Shown piece by piece: positions 17,563 through 25,597 of a stretch of 64,000 bases of DNA. Position 1 is the stretch's first letter, and each line of letters opens with the position of its first letter. Where the stretch lies: assembly GCF_001561995.1 (NCBI RefSeq), contig NZ_LLWC01000009.1:276159-340158 (forward strand). Reading direction: 5' to 3'. This stretch comes from Polycladidibacter hongkongensis (GTDB lineage Bacteria > Pseudomonadota > Alphaproteobacteria > Rhizobiales > Stappiaceae). The translations under genes were made by a program, and so were the position numbers. The notes under the pieces were generated by a model. That model was not told where the DNA came from, did no database searches, and saw nothing but the letters and a program-made list of their open reading frames with translations.

Positions 17563-17568
17563 TAAAAT

Positions 17569-17600
17569 GCCCGCTGAGGTTTTTACTCAGCGGGCTTAAA
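17569..17600. terminator. Bidirectional terminator between tonB and rirA
   Basis: Perfect 10-base stem GCCCGCTGAG / CTCAGCGGGC (17569-17595) with a 7-base T-rich loop. A-T rich tails on both sides can serve tonB on the plus strand and rirA on the minus strand. Confidence 0.8.
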
Positions 17601-17622
17601 AGCAAGCGCAACAAGCGGTCAG

Positions 17623-18093
17623 TTATGCACTTCCCACGGCGTTGGCCAATGGTTGCGAGCCATCCATTTGCAGCAAATGGCGCAGCCCCATTCGGTTTTC
17701 GGCCAGATCGGCAATAGTGCACTTATCTAATACCGCCAAAAATGCCTCTAATGCTTCATGCAGCACAGCATTAAAGCCACAATGGTTTACCAAGGGGCAA
17801 TCGGGTTTACCGCCGTCAAAGCATTCAGCCAGCAAGAAGCTCTCTTCCGTCGCGCGCACCACCTGACCAACTGTGATCTCGGTTGCAGCCCGGGGCAGAA
17901 CGATACCGCCGTTGCGCCCGCGAATTGTTTTCATCAGATCTGCGTCAACCAGCACCTTCATGATCTTAAAAAGGTGGGTTTCCGACATGGTGAACGCTGC
18001 AGCGATGTCTGCAACCTTGCTCGGCTTATCCGGATTGGCCGCACAATACATCAGCGCGCGCACTGCATAATTTGTCTGCTGTGTCAGTCTCAT
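17623..18093 (-). CDS. rirA: Rrf2-family iron-responsive regulator RirA
   Basis: A 156-residue Rrf2 protein. Residues 1-60 form the winged helix (MRLTQQTNYAVRALMYCAAN, then KVADIAAAFTMSETHLFKIM), followed by VRGRNGG-type wing (IRGRNGGIVLPRA). Three Cys sit in LAECFDGGKPDCPLVNHCG (residues about 90-106), the Fe-S ligand set of RirA/IscR-type sensors. The AECF and CPLVNHCGFN spacing fits RirA better than IscR or NsrR. RirA represses iron uptake genes when its cluster is intact. The start at 18093 gives the canonical MRLT N-terminus. It sits next to the TonB operon and two IRO boxes occur in the window. Confidence 0.88.
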   Translation of the reverse strand: MRLTQQTNYAVRALMYCAANPDKPSKVADIAAAFTMSETHLFKIMKVLVDADLMKTIRGRNGGIVLPRAATEITVGQVVRATEESFLLAECFDGGKPDCPLVNHCGFNAVLHEALEAFLAVLDKCTIADLAENRMGLRHLLQMDGSQPLANAVGSA

Positions 18094-18412
18094 AGCATTA
18101 GTATGCGCACGATGGCGCTCCCGCGTCAATTTAAAATATGGCTCATAAACTCAACTATAGCACAGCTCTAGTTTAGAGTCATTAAAAACTATAGGGCAAT
18201 ACGACTATTCTTAGCAAGCGGTCTTCGCCCGAGGATATGGCCTTATTATAGGCGCTGAATCTGATCTCAGCCAGTGCCAGACATACGTAGATAAGACACA
18301 ATTGCTCTGATAGTTCTACGACAGCTTTGCGCCCCAACCTTCATTGTCGGTCGATCCTCTGATCGCTGCTGGCGGACCCACTACTTGCTAAAGTTGAGTT
18401 CGTGCAGGAAAA
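18094..18412. other. Intergenic region upstream of rirA, with inverted repeat
   Basis: About 320 bases. A palindrome CTCTA-GTT-TAGAG lies at 18166-18178 and is flanked by two direct copies of AACTATAG (18153-18160 and 18187-18194). These could be operator or promoter elements of rirA. No exact TGA-N9-TCA box is present here. The left edge of the cyclase toxin-like gene follows; no terminator is obvious. Confidence 0.4.
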
Positions 18413-19990
18413 CTAAGCTTTCAAAAAGTGCTGCTCCAAGCTCGTTTTCGCTTCAATGAAGCTCTTTGAACGAACATTGACAAGCTCCGCATTCTCGCTC
18501 CAGCGATGGTTTATGGGTACATGATACCCATTATTCTTAAGATGCTGAACGAGTTCCAAAAAGGCATCTGCATTTTTTATAAGAACAATATTGTCTCCTG
18601 CAAAGCGCATGCTGTCAGGAAGGATCGCCGTCATTGGGTAGTTGTCCGCCTCCACACTCCATGGATTTCCAGAGTCAGCACCATGGTGGAATACTTCCTG
18701 CCCTTTTTCGCGCCCTAGTGCGGCATTGAGCTGTGGTATGAGCTTCTTTTCATAATCGGATGCAATACCCAAGCTACGCATGGGCCCCGCTTGGGGGAGC
18801 AGGCCTTGTTCCACAAGGCTTGCTCGATTTTCCTCGATGTTTAGACGAGTTAGTTCATCCACATAGGCGGTGTCTGCTGCGATTTCTTGTAGTTCTTCAG
18901 CCGAAGCATGCGAAGATATTGTTTCTAGTGAGGCGCGCCGCAATGCCGGATAATCGACCTGTAAGAAGTTGCTATCCTGTCCATCAAGCGCGGGGACTGC
19001 CTCGTATTCTTCTGAACCACGGCGCAGCGCCTCGCTCACATCGACGTTGTAGAATGCCGCCCGCGCTTCAGTGTCATCGGCTTGGTGAATGCCCAGGGAG
19101 ACGGCCTCTTCAAAACTGCCAACTTTAAGTGCGGGGGTATGTTGGCTGTCATAATCGCTCATGTGAGGCGCATTGATCGCCAAATCATAATCTGCGGTGA
19201 CCGCGCGCCCCTCCCGATTTCCCATCACTTGGACAGGATCTCCTTTTTGCCAGCTCCCACCTACTTTTATGGCCTCAAATAATTTGATGCTTTCTCCGTC
19301 TTTCACCCCCCAGAATGGGAACTGCTTCCCATCAGGGGCATCTTTGCTGATGAAGTCGGTCCCGATCATCAGCCCCTCACCACTGTCAGCTTGTAGCCAC
19401 GTGCCGTGTATTTCTAATCTCCCAGTTTCCTCGACCAGCATGCCAAGCCGATTTGCGGATATTTCCGCGTCTACGAAAGTTGCAGTTTTTTTCTCACGCG
19501 CCTCATAGTTTTTCTGGGTGAAAGCGGCGGCAGCTTCGGGATCTGCCCCCTTTTTTCCGTAGTCTTGTTTTACAGGTATTAAAGCGTTCAAAGGCGGTAG
19601 GTTGGAGCTTTTGGCTTTGATTGACATATCCTTAGTGCCAAAGCCTTCTCGGATAAGGTCAGTACTAAAGGGGTTCACACCGCGAATGCACAAACAGGTA
19701 TTTTCCTTCGTGCAGAATGCTTGCAAATCCAAACTATGCGCTTTCACAATGCCGCCGAATGTTTCTGCGCGTTCCGCTTGTATTTCTAGCTGGCTGTGGT
19801 GAACAAGATCGCTTTTAGAGTTGAACTTGGAAGTTTCCGCTCTGACCGAAGAAACAGAGCTCTTGCCATCAAATTTTTCAATAAGGGACTTGATGTTGCC
19901 CTTCGCAGCAGCGTTTTGGCTATCTGTTGACTCTTTTGCATTAAGTTGAGCCATGGGAACGATTGGGGACGGGATTCTGTCAATAGGCAT
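18413..19990 (-). CDS. Edema-factor/CyaA/ExoY-like nucleotidyl cyclase toxin
   Basis: A 525-residue protein with a C-terminal catalytic region (about 100-490) of the class II (toxin) adenylate cyclases. Visible hallmarks, compared with Bordetella CyaA from memory: TKDMSIKAKSS with K120 and K127 (CyaA K58 and K65, which bind ATP phosphates); TADYDL with D267 and D269 (metal-binding D188/D190); HHGADSGNP with H436 and N442 (H298/N304). The catalytic His of CyaA/EF (H63) is Lys125 here, which as I recall is also the ExoY state. Such enzymes are inactive in bacteria and are switched on by host calmodulin or actin. No signal peptide and no RTX or PA-binding domain; residues 1-95 are Ser/Lys/Asn rich and may be a type III-type secretion signal. 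Start uncertain: no good ribosome site at 19990; ATG at 19954 is an alternative. Confidence 0.85.
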   Translation of the reverse strand: MPIDRIPSPIVPMAQLNAKESTDSQNAAAKGNIKSLIEKFDGKSSVSSVRAETSKFNSKSDLVHHSQLEIQAERAETFGGIVKAHSLDLQAFCTKENTCLCIRGVNPFSTDLIREGFGTKDMSIKAKSSNLPPLNALIPVKQDYGKKGADPEAAAAFTQKNYEAREKKTATFVDAEISANRLGMLVEETGRLEIHGTWLQADSGEGLMIGTDFISKDAPDGKQFPFWGVKDGESIKLFEAIKVGGSWQKGDPVQVMGNREGRAVTADYDLAINAPHMSDYDSQHTPALKVGSFEEAVSLGIHQADDTEARAAFYNVDVSEALRRGSEEYEAVPALDGQDSNFLQVDYPALRRASLETISSHASAEELQEIAADTAYVDELTRLNIEENRASLVEQGLLPQAGPMRSLGIASDYEKKLIPQLNAALGREKGQEVFHHGADSGNPWSVEADNYPMTAILPDSMRFAGDNIVLIKNADAFLELVQHLKNNGYHVPINHRWSENAELVNVRSKSFIEAKTSLEQHFLKA

Positions 19991-20141
19991 AGTGCGGATC
20001 TACTCTAATAAAACTAATATGCAGATCCTACGTATTTCAAACTGTCATGCTGTCTTGATCAACACATATCGCGCAAGAGGGTGCGTTGGAAAGCCTCCAT
20101 TGCTACGGGTCACGCCTATTGCAAAAACTAGCAGGATTGTT

Positions 20142-20417
20142 TTAGCTGGTTTCAAAAAAGTAGGACTTCAAGGAGGCGAAACGATTGCGGCGCAAGTGTA
20201 TGCGTTCGTTTTCTTTACACATTGACCTTGCGATCAGACCAACGCTAAGTAACACGGACACACGGTCTTGTAGATCAGTCTCATCACACCCTGTCCGCTC
20301 TTTCAGCTCTCCCCATGTCAGGCCAGTGTTTCCCGCACGGAACAGTAGCCTGAGAATCAAAAGACGATGCACACACCCCAGCGCCGCGAAAATGCAGGCA
20401 GAAACCTGACTTGTCAT
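20142..20417 (-). CDS. Small ArsR/MarR-like winged-helix protein
   Basis: A 91-residue protein beginning MTSQVSACIFAALG. The core fits a winged-helix regulator: helix 1 CVHRLLILRLLFRAG, helix-turn-helix TWGELKERTGCDETDLQDRVSVLLSVGLI, wing ERIHLRRNRFASL. The DNA-binding helix resembles ArsR-family proteins, but the match is by pattern only. It lies 150 bases upstream of the cyclase toxin-like gene on the same strand, so it could regulate it. The start at 20417 is preferred over 20438 because GGGG lies upstream and it starts the fold. Confidence 0.6.
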   Translation of the reverse strand: MTSQVSACIFAALGCVHRLLILRLLFRAGNTGLTWGELKERTGCDETDLQDRVSVLLSVGLIARSMCKENERIHLRRNRFASLKSYFFETS

Positions 20418-20513
20418 GTTAATACCCCAAGCACCCATTAATCTAGGTGTTTAGACGATATGCTTTACAAATGAAATTGTCACAGAAAACTAAGTGGGTG
20501 TAAACTGAGGGCC

Positions 20514-21692
20514 TTATACAAATTGTCCGGCAGCGTGACCGGAAGACCACGCCCATTGGAAGTTAAATCCCCCAAGATGGCCGGTGATATCTACTACCTC
20601 ACCAATAAAGAAGAGACCGGATATCGCCTTTGCTTCCATTGTTTTTGAGGAGAGCTCATTGGTATCAACGCCGCCTCGCGTCACCTCAGCTGTGCGATAG
20701 CCCTCACTGCCAACAGGCTTTAGGGGCCATGCATGTATCCCCGTAGATATGGCGCGGAGCACCTTGTCTGACTGATCCGCAAGGCGCCCTCCTACGTTTA
20801 GTTGTGCAACAAGAAATTGCCCAAGCCTTTTAGGAAACAGTTCTTTTAGCGTTGCTGCTACCTCCTTACGTGGATTGCTCTGCCGCAAGTCGCGTAACAG
20901 TTCAAATAGATCGCTATCGGGGAGTAAGTTTACTTTTATTGTCTCCCCAGCCCGCCAGTAGGAAGAGATTTGTAAGATTGAAGGTCCGGAAAGCCCGCGG
21001 TGCGTAAACAGTAAGCCTTCGCGGAATTGCGTTTTCCCGCAGGAAACTGTGGCATCAATGCTCACACCGGCTAGCTCTTTGCTTCCCGCCAGAAAGCTTT
21101 GGTCAAATGTGAGTGGTACGAGCGCCGGAAAGGGCTCTACCACCCGTAGATTAAATTGGCGGGCAATATCATAGCCCAATCCTGTCGCCCCCATCTTGGG
21201 AATTGATGGCCCGCCTGTTGCTACCACGAGGCTCTCGCTACGCAATGGTCCTTTGCTGGTTACAAGCAAGAAACCATCATCATCGCGTGAGATCGCCTCG
21301 ATTTTGGTATCAAGCATCAGGCGTGCCTGCGAACCGCGGGCAAGGTCCAGCAACATGTCAATTATTTCTTGAGCACTGTTATCGCAAAACAATTGACCGA
21401 GGGTTTTCTCGTGCCAACTTATACCATGGGCATCGACGAGATCTATAAAGTCATGCTGAGTGAAGCGTTTCAATGCAGAAACGCAGAAGCGAGGGTTTTC
21501 GCCGATAAAATTAGCCGGTGAACAATGCAAGTTGGTAAAGTTGCAACGGCCCCCGCCCGAGATGCGGATCTTTTGTGCTGGCTTTTTCGCGTGGTCAATT
21601 ACAACGACAGAGCGCCCGCGCGCACCGGCTTCGATTGCACACATTAGCCCGGCGGCTCCGGCCCCAAGCACAATGACATCTGTTTTCTGCAT
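20514..21692 (-). CDS. HI0933/BaiN-family FAD-dependent oxidoreductase
   Basis: A 392-residue flavoprotein. N-terminal FAD fold with LGAGAAGLMCAIEAGARGR (residues 9-27), the hallmark KIRISGGGRCNFTN (about 41-54), VVATGGPSIPKMGATG (about 157-172) and a C-terminal GGVDTNELSSKTMEAK ... GEVVDITGHLGGFNFQWAWSSG. Family members include the BaiN 3-dehydro-bile-acid reductase, but most have unknown function. A second paralog lies 1.3 kb away at 22960. Followed to the right by a tetR gene in the same direction. Confidence 0.88.
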   Translation of the reverse strand: MQKTDVIVLGAGAAGLMCAIEAGARGRSVVVIDHAKKPAQKIRISGGGRCNFTNLHCSPANFIGENPRFCVSALKRFTQHDFIDLVDAHGISWHEKTLGQLFCDNSAQEIIDMLLDLARGSQARLMLDTKIEAISRDDDGFLLVTSKGPLRSESLVVATGGPSIPKMGATGLGYDIARQFNLRVVEPFPALVPLTFDQSFLAGSKELAGVSIDATVSCGKTQFREGLLFTHRGLSGPSILQISSYWRAGETIKVNLLPDSDLFELLRDLRQSNPRKEVAATLKELFPKRLGQFLVAQLNVGGRLADQSDKVLRAISTGIHAWPLKPVGSEGYRTAEVTRGGVDTNELSSKTMEAKAISGLFFIGEVVDITGHLGGFNFQWAWSSGHAAGQFV

Positions 21693-21728
21693 TCGCTCTG
21701 TCTAAAACGGACGGCAAAAAAGTCAATC

Positions 21729-22322
21729 TTAAAGAGTGAGGTCCGTGTCTTCTTTTAACCCGGGCCAATCTCCAGATTTTAGAGCTCTATCCATCCATTG
21801 CAGCATATGCACGGTCTCTCCCTCTGCCACCGGGAGGATTTGAAAGATCTGTTGGGCGCGAATTCCTTCCACCGCCATATAGGCAAATCTGGCAAGCTCA
21901 GGATGCTCGGACTCTGCCATAATACGATTGTAAACCCGCGAATGAAAATCACGCACCGGATCGAGCATATCAGGATCATCAACAATCGCCGCAAGCATGC
22001 CGCTATGTGGCCCTTCGTTTTCCTGACACTTCTCGGAAAGACCAACCAGTAAGGCGCGCATCAATTTGTTGGGATAGGGGTCTTGTGACAGGCGTGCTTC
22101 TGCTTCGGCAACAGTTGCCTCTAGGTCGGCAACAAAATGCGCGACAATTGCGCGAATAAGCGCGACTTTGCTAGGAAAGTTGTACAGCAAACCACCTTTG
22201 GACACACCAGCATGTCGTGCGATCTCTTCTAGTGAAAAGATAGCCCCATGCTCGTTGATGTATTCAACAGCTGTCTTAACGATATGCTCGCGAGTGCGAG
22301 CGGCCTTGCCGTTTTCTTTCAA
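21729..22322 (-). CDS. TetR-family transcriptional regulator
   Basis: A 197-residue TetR regulator. The N-terminal helix-turn-helix spans residues 10-55 (TREHIVKTAVEYINEHG, then SLEEIARHAGVSKGGLLYNFPSK). The C-terminal region is ligand-binding and not informative. The start codon is TTG with AGGG seven bases upstream. It is 36 bases before the HI0933-family gene, so it may control it or be co-transcribed. Confidence 0.85.
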   Translation of the reverse strand: MKENGKAARTREHIVKTAVEYINEHGAIFSLEEIARHAGVSKGGLLYNFPSKVALIRAIVAHFVADLEATVAEAEARLSQDPYPNKLMRALLVGLSEKCQENEGPHSGMLAAIVDDPDMLDPVRDFHSRVYNRIMAESEHPELARFAYMAVEGIRAQQIFQILPVAEGETVHMLQWMDRALKSGDWPGLKEDTDLTL

Positions 22323-22412
22323 AACTGAACCCTGAATAAGTAAGTGGTATCCAGTCTATAATTTAAAAGCGCTGACCGGCAAAGGCAATTGGTTCAATAT
22401 CTAATAGTAATA

Positions 22413-22446
22413 AAAAGAAAAGGGCACCGTCTCGCGGTGCCCTTAA
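22413..22446 (-). terminator. Terminator of the cold-shock gene
   Basis: Read on the minus strand, stem AAGGGCACCG / CGGTGCCCTT (22420-22444) is followed by TTTCTTTTTA, ten bases after the csp stop. Confidence 0.9.
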
Positions 22447-22455
22447 AACCAGCAA

Positions 22456-22668
22456 TTATGCCAGTTCGATCTGCGAAGCCTGCATACCGCGGCCACGACG
22501 GTCTTCTTCAGCGATGAAGGTCAGTGCAGCGCCTTCAGCTGGAACAGCAACGCCGGAGCGCTCGAATGCTGTGATGTGAACGAAGATGTCTTTGCCACCG
22601 TCTTCTGGGGTAACAAAACCAAAGCCACGATCATGATTAAAGAATTTAAGGGTACCATTTTGGCGCAT
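22456..22668 (-). CDS. CspA-family cold-shock RNA chaperone
   Basis: A 70-residue cold-shock domain protein: GTLKFFNHDRGFGFVTPEDGG with the RNP-1 motif (RGFGFV) and DIFVHITAFERSG with RNP-2 (DIFVH). It binds single-stranded RNA and DNA. The region upstream (22669-22959) is long enough for a structured 5' leader as in csp mRNAs. Own ribosome site GAGGA and own terminator, so a single-gene transcript. Confidence 0.95.
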   Translation of the reverse strand: MRQNGTLKFFNHDRGFGFVTPEDGGKDIFVHITAFERSGVAVPAEGAALTFIAEEDRRGRGMQASQIELA

Positions 22669-22959
22669 GGAAGAACGTCCTCTTTACCCGTTATAGTTTC
22701 CGCTCTTGCGAACGAGGTTAGGGACGAGCAGTCAATTTAAACGGGTAAGTCAACGTTCGGCCAAACGGCAGTAATCGTAGTCTCATCCGGGTCTTAAACA
22801 ACAGCCCGGTGATATAGCAGCTTTTTGCTTCTGTTGCGTTCGAGGCCGGCTCGAGTACACCAAAACTCCGCTCTCATTCGGCTGAGAATATCACGGAGCG
22901 AAAGCTACCCGTTTATTGCGGCCAAAACAAGGGCGAAAAAGAAGGGGCGAATATGATTG
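22669..22959. other. Cold-shock gene leader and promoter region
   Basis: About 290 bases between csp and the next gene upstream, no ORF. A long 5' UTR for csp is likely. I do not recognise a specific RNA family in it. Confidence 0.35.
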
Positions 22960-24210
22960 CTATCTGAAATGGCTGTATTGCCTTTTATACTCTTTTAAGT
23001 AGTAATTAATACCCTGTGCAGCAGCCTGCGCTGTGGCAAACACACCCTGTAACAAGTAGCCCCCCGTCGGGGCCTCCCAGTCCAGCATCTCGCCTGCTAC
23101 GAAAACACCTGCCAGCTTTTTTAGCATAAAGGATTTGTCCACTTGGGTGAACTTGATCCCACCAGCGCTCGAGATCGCTCGATTTAACCCGCGAGGGGCA
23201 GAGAGCTCTAGCGTAAGGGTCTTAATCCGCGCCGCAATGGATTGGGCATCCGTCGGCAAGGGGCCTGCCTCTCGCAACAAGGCAAGGGCGACGGGGCTAA
23301 GGCCGGTACACTTCCTCAAAAAATTGGTAGTGGATTGTTTCCCCCGTGGGCGCTCAAGCCGCTTCTGCAATGCTTGTTGAGACAGGTCAGGTTTCAAGTC
23401 GAGTTGAACTGATGCGGCGCCATTCGCACAAATTGCGGTGCGAATTGCTGCAGAGAGGGCATAGATAGCGCCACCTTCGACACCACTACCGTCAATCATA
23501 AGTTCGCCTTCGATACATTGCTGCTCGAAGCGCAGTGCGATCCGCTTGAGGGGAACACCTTTGAAGCGCTCGGCAAAGTAAGCTGAAAAGCCTGCTTCAA
23601 ATCCGCAATTGCTTGGTTGAAAACGGGAAATGTCGATCCCTTTTTCTTCCAGCCATGGTACCCAAGCCCCGGTGGAGCCAAGTTTCGGCCAACTTGCGCC
23701 GCCAAGTGCGAGCAACACGGCTTCTGCATCCAACTTGATATGCTGCGTGCGGGTGTTGGGCGCGCGGCCTTCGCTTTGCGCAATTTTCAGATAGCCTTCA
23801 TTGTCAAAGCCAATCCACTGTGCGTTGTAGTGGATTGTTACACCAAGAGCACTTAACCTATGCAGCCATGCACGCAGCAGCGGCGACGCTTTAAAGCTTT
23901 CTGGAAACACTCGCCCGCTCGAGCCCACGAAAGTTTCCTGCCCAAGCCCGAGGGCCCATGCCCGTAAATCATGGGGTGTGAATTGTTCTATTGCCTGAAG
24001 TAGCAGGGGGGCTTGTGGCCTATACTTTTGCAAAAATGCTGGCAGCGGTTCGCTGTGAGTGAGATTCAACCCACCATGTCCGGCCATGAGAAATTTGCGC
24101 GCTGCCGTTGGCTTGGCATCATAAAGACTGACAATATGACCGTTTTGCGCCAAAAACTCGGCGGCAAACAATCCTGCAGGTCCCGCCCCAATTATCGCGA
24201 CTTTCGCCAT
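22960..24210 (-). CDS. HI0933-family flavoprotein, TIGR03862-like
   Basis: A 416-residue FAD protein. N-terminus AKVAIIGAGPAGLFAAEFL, then KFLMAGHGGLNLTHSE (about 44-59) in place of the GGGRCNFT motif, LALGGASWPKLGSTGAWV (about 172-189), and C-terminal GEMLDWEAPTGGYLLQG. These variants mark the HI0933 sub-group annotated TIGR03862. Function unknown; probably a cytoplasmic oxidoreductase. It is a distant paralog of the 20514 protein. It is divergent from the DSF synthase gene. Confidence 0.85.
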   Translation of the reverse strand: MAKVAIIGAGPAGLFAAEFLAQNGHIVSLYDAKPTAARKFLMAGHGGLNLTHSEPLPAFLQKYRPQAPLLLQAIEQFTPHDLRAWALGLGQETFVGSSGRVFPESFKASPLLRAWLHRLSALGVTIHYNAQWIGFDNEGYLKIAQSEGRAPNTRTQHIKLDAEAVLLALGGASWPKLGSTGAWVPWLEEKGIDISRFQPSNCGFEAGFSAYFAERFKGVPLKRIALRFEQQCIEGELMIDGSGVEGGAIYALSAAIRTAICANGAASVQLDLKPDLSQQALQKRLERPRGKQSTTNFLRKCTGLSPVALALLREAGPLPTDAQSIAARIKTLTLELSAPRGLNRAISSAGGIKFTQVDKSFMLKKLAGVFVAGEMLDWEAPTGGYLLQGVFATAQAAAQGINYYLKEYKRQYSHFR

Positions 24211-24595
24211 GCCTACACCAGACTTAATAGCTATTTACAAGTTGCTGTCTTTTCCCACTCTTCTGGAGGAACAGCAAGCCTAGCAAGCATTTTTATGCAT
24301 TCAACAAAATGCAACCAATAGTTGCTTTGATCAAATAGTGTTCAATCTCATATTTAAAATTAAAGAAGCATTTGAGTGCATTGTTACTCAGATAATCGGT
24401 CTGTAAAATTTAATAAGTATGGACCCTGCAATAAATAATAATCAATAATGAGGGGGATCTTCCTCTGGGGGGTCGGGGTGAGATCTGCAACATTTTCAAT
24501 ATAAGTTTGTCTGAAAACGTGTTTCTTTGATGTTGCACGTGTTGAATATTCGCGGGTCTCACTGAATTGATGAGTTTCATTCAGGAGATATCAAG
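24211..24595. promoter_or_regulatory. AT-rich upstream region of rpfF with inverted repeat
   Basis: About 385 bases, AT-rich between 24230 and 24450. Just before rpfF there is an 8-base inverted repeat TGCAACAT (24486-24493) / ATGTTGCA (24530-24537), 36 bases apart; these could be two half-sites of a regulator or a long-loop hairpin. The rpfF ribosome site AGGAG is nine bases before the ATG. Confidence 0.4.
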
Positions 24596-25597
24596 ATGTT
24601 CCCACGCAATCAGGCCGCAGCCTTACACGAAAAAACAATGGAGCAGTTCACTGGATCTGCATCCGGATTGCAGGGCACTCCAGCAGTGGCCGCAACCATT
24701 TCATCTAGCGCACAAGAACTGGCCTCTCTTAGTGAGGTATCGCTAGAGCGACAGTTTGCGCAGTCAAGCACACAGTTGGTTGACCTGGAGTATGATGCGA
24801 CCCGCAAAGCACTTTGGCTTACTATGACACCAGAGGGTAGGCCCTGTTTCTCGCCGCAGTTACTGGAGGAATTGGCCGCTTCGCAAGCCACGCTCACGCG
24901 CCTTTACAAGAGTTACCAGCCGCGCATCAATCCGCCAGTGGCATATAAAGTTATCAGTTCCGATGCCCCTGAAGTCTTTAATCTAGGTGGTGACCTAGCG
25001 TTGTTCATGGAGTTGATCAAGGCAAAGGATAAACATCGCCTCGCACAATATGCCAAGTCCTGCATCAATGTTATCTATCGCAACCATATTGCTTCTAATC
25101 TTCCTGTCGTAACAATCGCTCTGGTGCAAGGGGATGCGCTTGGTGGCGGCTTTGAGACAGCGCTTTCCTGCGACATGATTGTCGCTGAAGAGCAGGCAAA
25201 GTTCGGTTTACCAGAAGTCTTGTTTAACCTTTTCCCCGGTATGGGCGCCTATAGCTTTCTTGCTCGAAAAATAGGGCACCTGAAAGCTGAGGAAATCATC
25301 TCTAGCGGAAGACTTTATTCTGCATCAGAGCTGCATGACATGGGCCTTGTGCATAAGGTTGTCGCCACCGGGCGGGGGCGCGCTGCAACTGCGGAAATTA
25401 TCGAAAAACAAGGCCGCCGGCATAACGCGCAGGCGGCGATTTATGCAGCAGGAAAACGCGTGAATCCGGTCCACTATGAAGAACTAATCGATATTGTGTC
25501 GATTTGGGTAGATGCGGCCATGAACCTTGGCGAAGCTGATACGCGAAAAATGGCGAGGCTTGTTTCGGCGCAAAACCGGCGAGCAGGCGTTTTATAA
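24596..25597 (+). CDS. rpfF: DSF (diffusible signal factor) synthase RpfF
   Basis: A 333-residue crotonase-fold enzyme of the RpfF type that makes cis-2-unsaturated fatty acid signals from acyl-ACP. The oxyanion-hole region VFNLGGDLALF (128-137), E187 in GDALGGGFETAL and E207 in FGLPEVLFNLFPGMGAYSFLARK match the two catalytic Glu of Xanthomonas RpfF (E141 and E161), with the same 20-residue spacing. The C-terminus (VNPVHYEELIDIVSIWVDAAMNLGE) is also RpfF-specific. The N-terminus is extended by about 45 residues of Ser/Ala/Gln-rich sequence. It converges on rpfC, with the 3' ends overlapping by six bases. Confidence 0.9.
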   Translation: MFPRNQAAALHEKTMEQFTGSASGLQGTPAVAATISSSAQELASLSEVSLERQFAQSSTQLVDLEYDATRKALWLTMTPEGRPCFSPQLLEELAASQATLTRLYKSYQPRINPPVAYKVISSDAPEVFNLGGDLALFMELIKAKDKHRLAQYAKSCINVIYRNHIASNLPVVTIALVQGDALGGGFETALSCDMIVAEEQAKFGLPEVLFNLFPGMGAYSFLARKIGHLKAEEIISSGRLYSASELHDMGLVHKVVATGRGRAATAEIIEKQGRRHNAQAAIYAAGKRVNPVHYEELIDIVSIWVDAAMNLGEADTRKMARLVSAQNRRAGVL

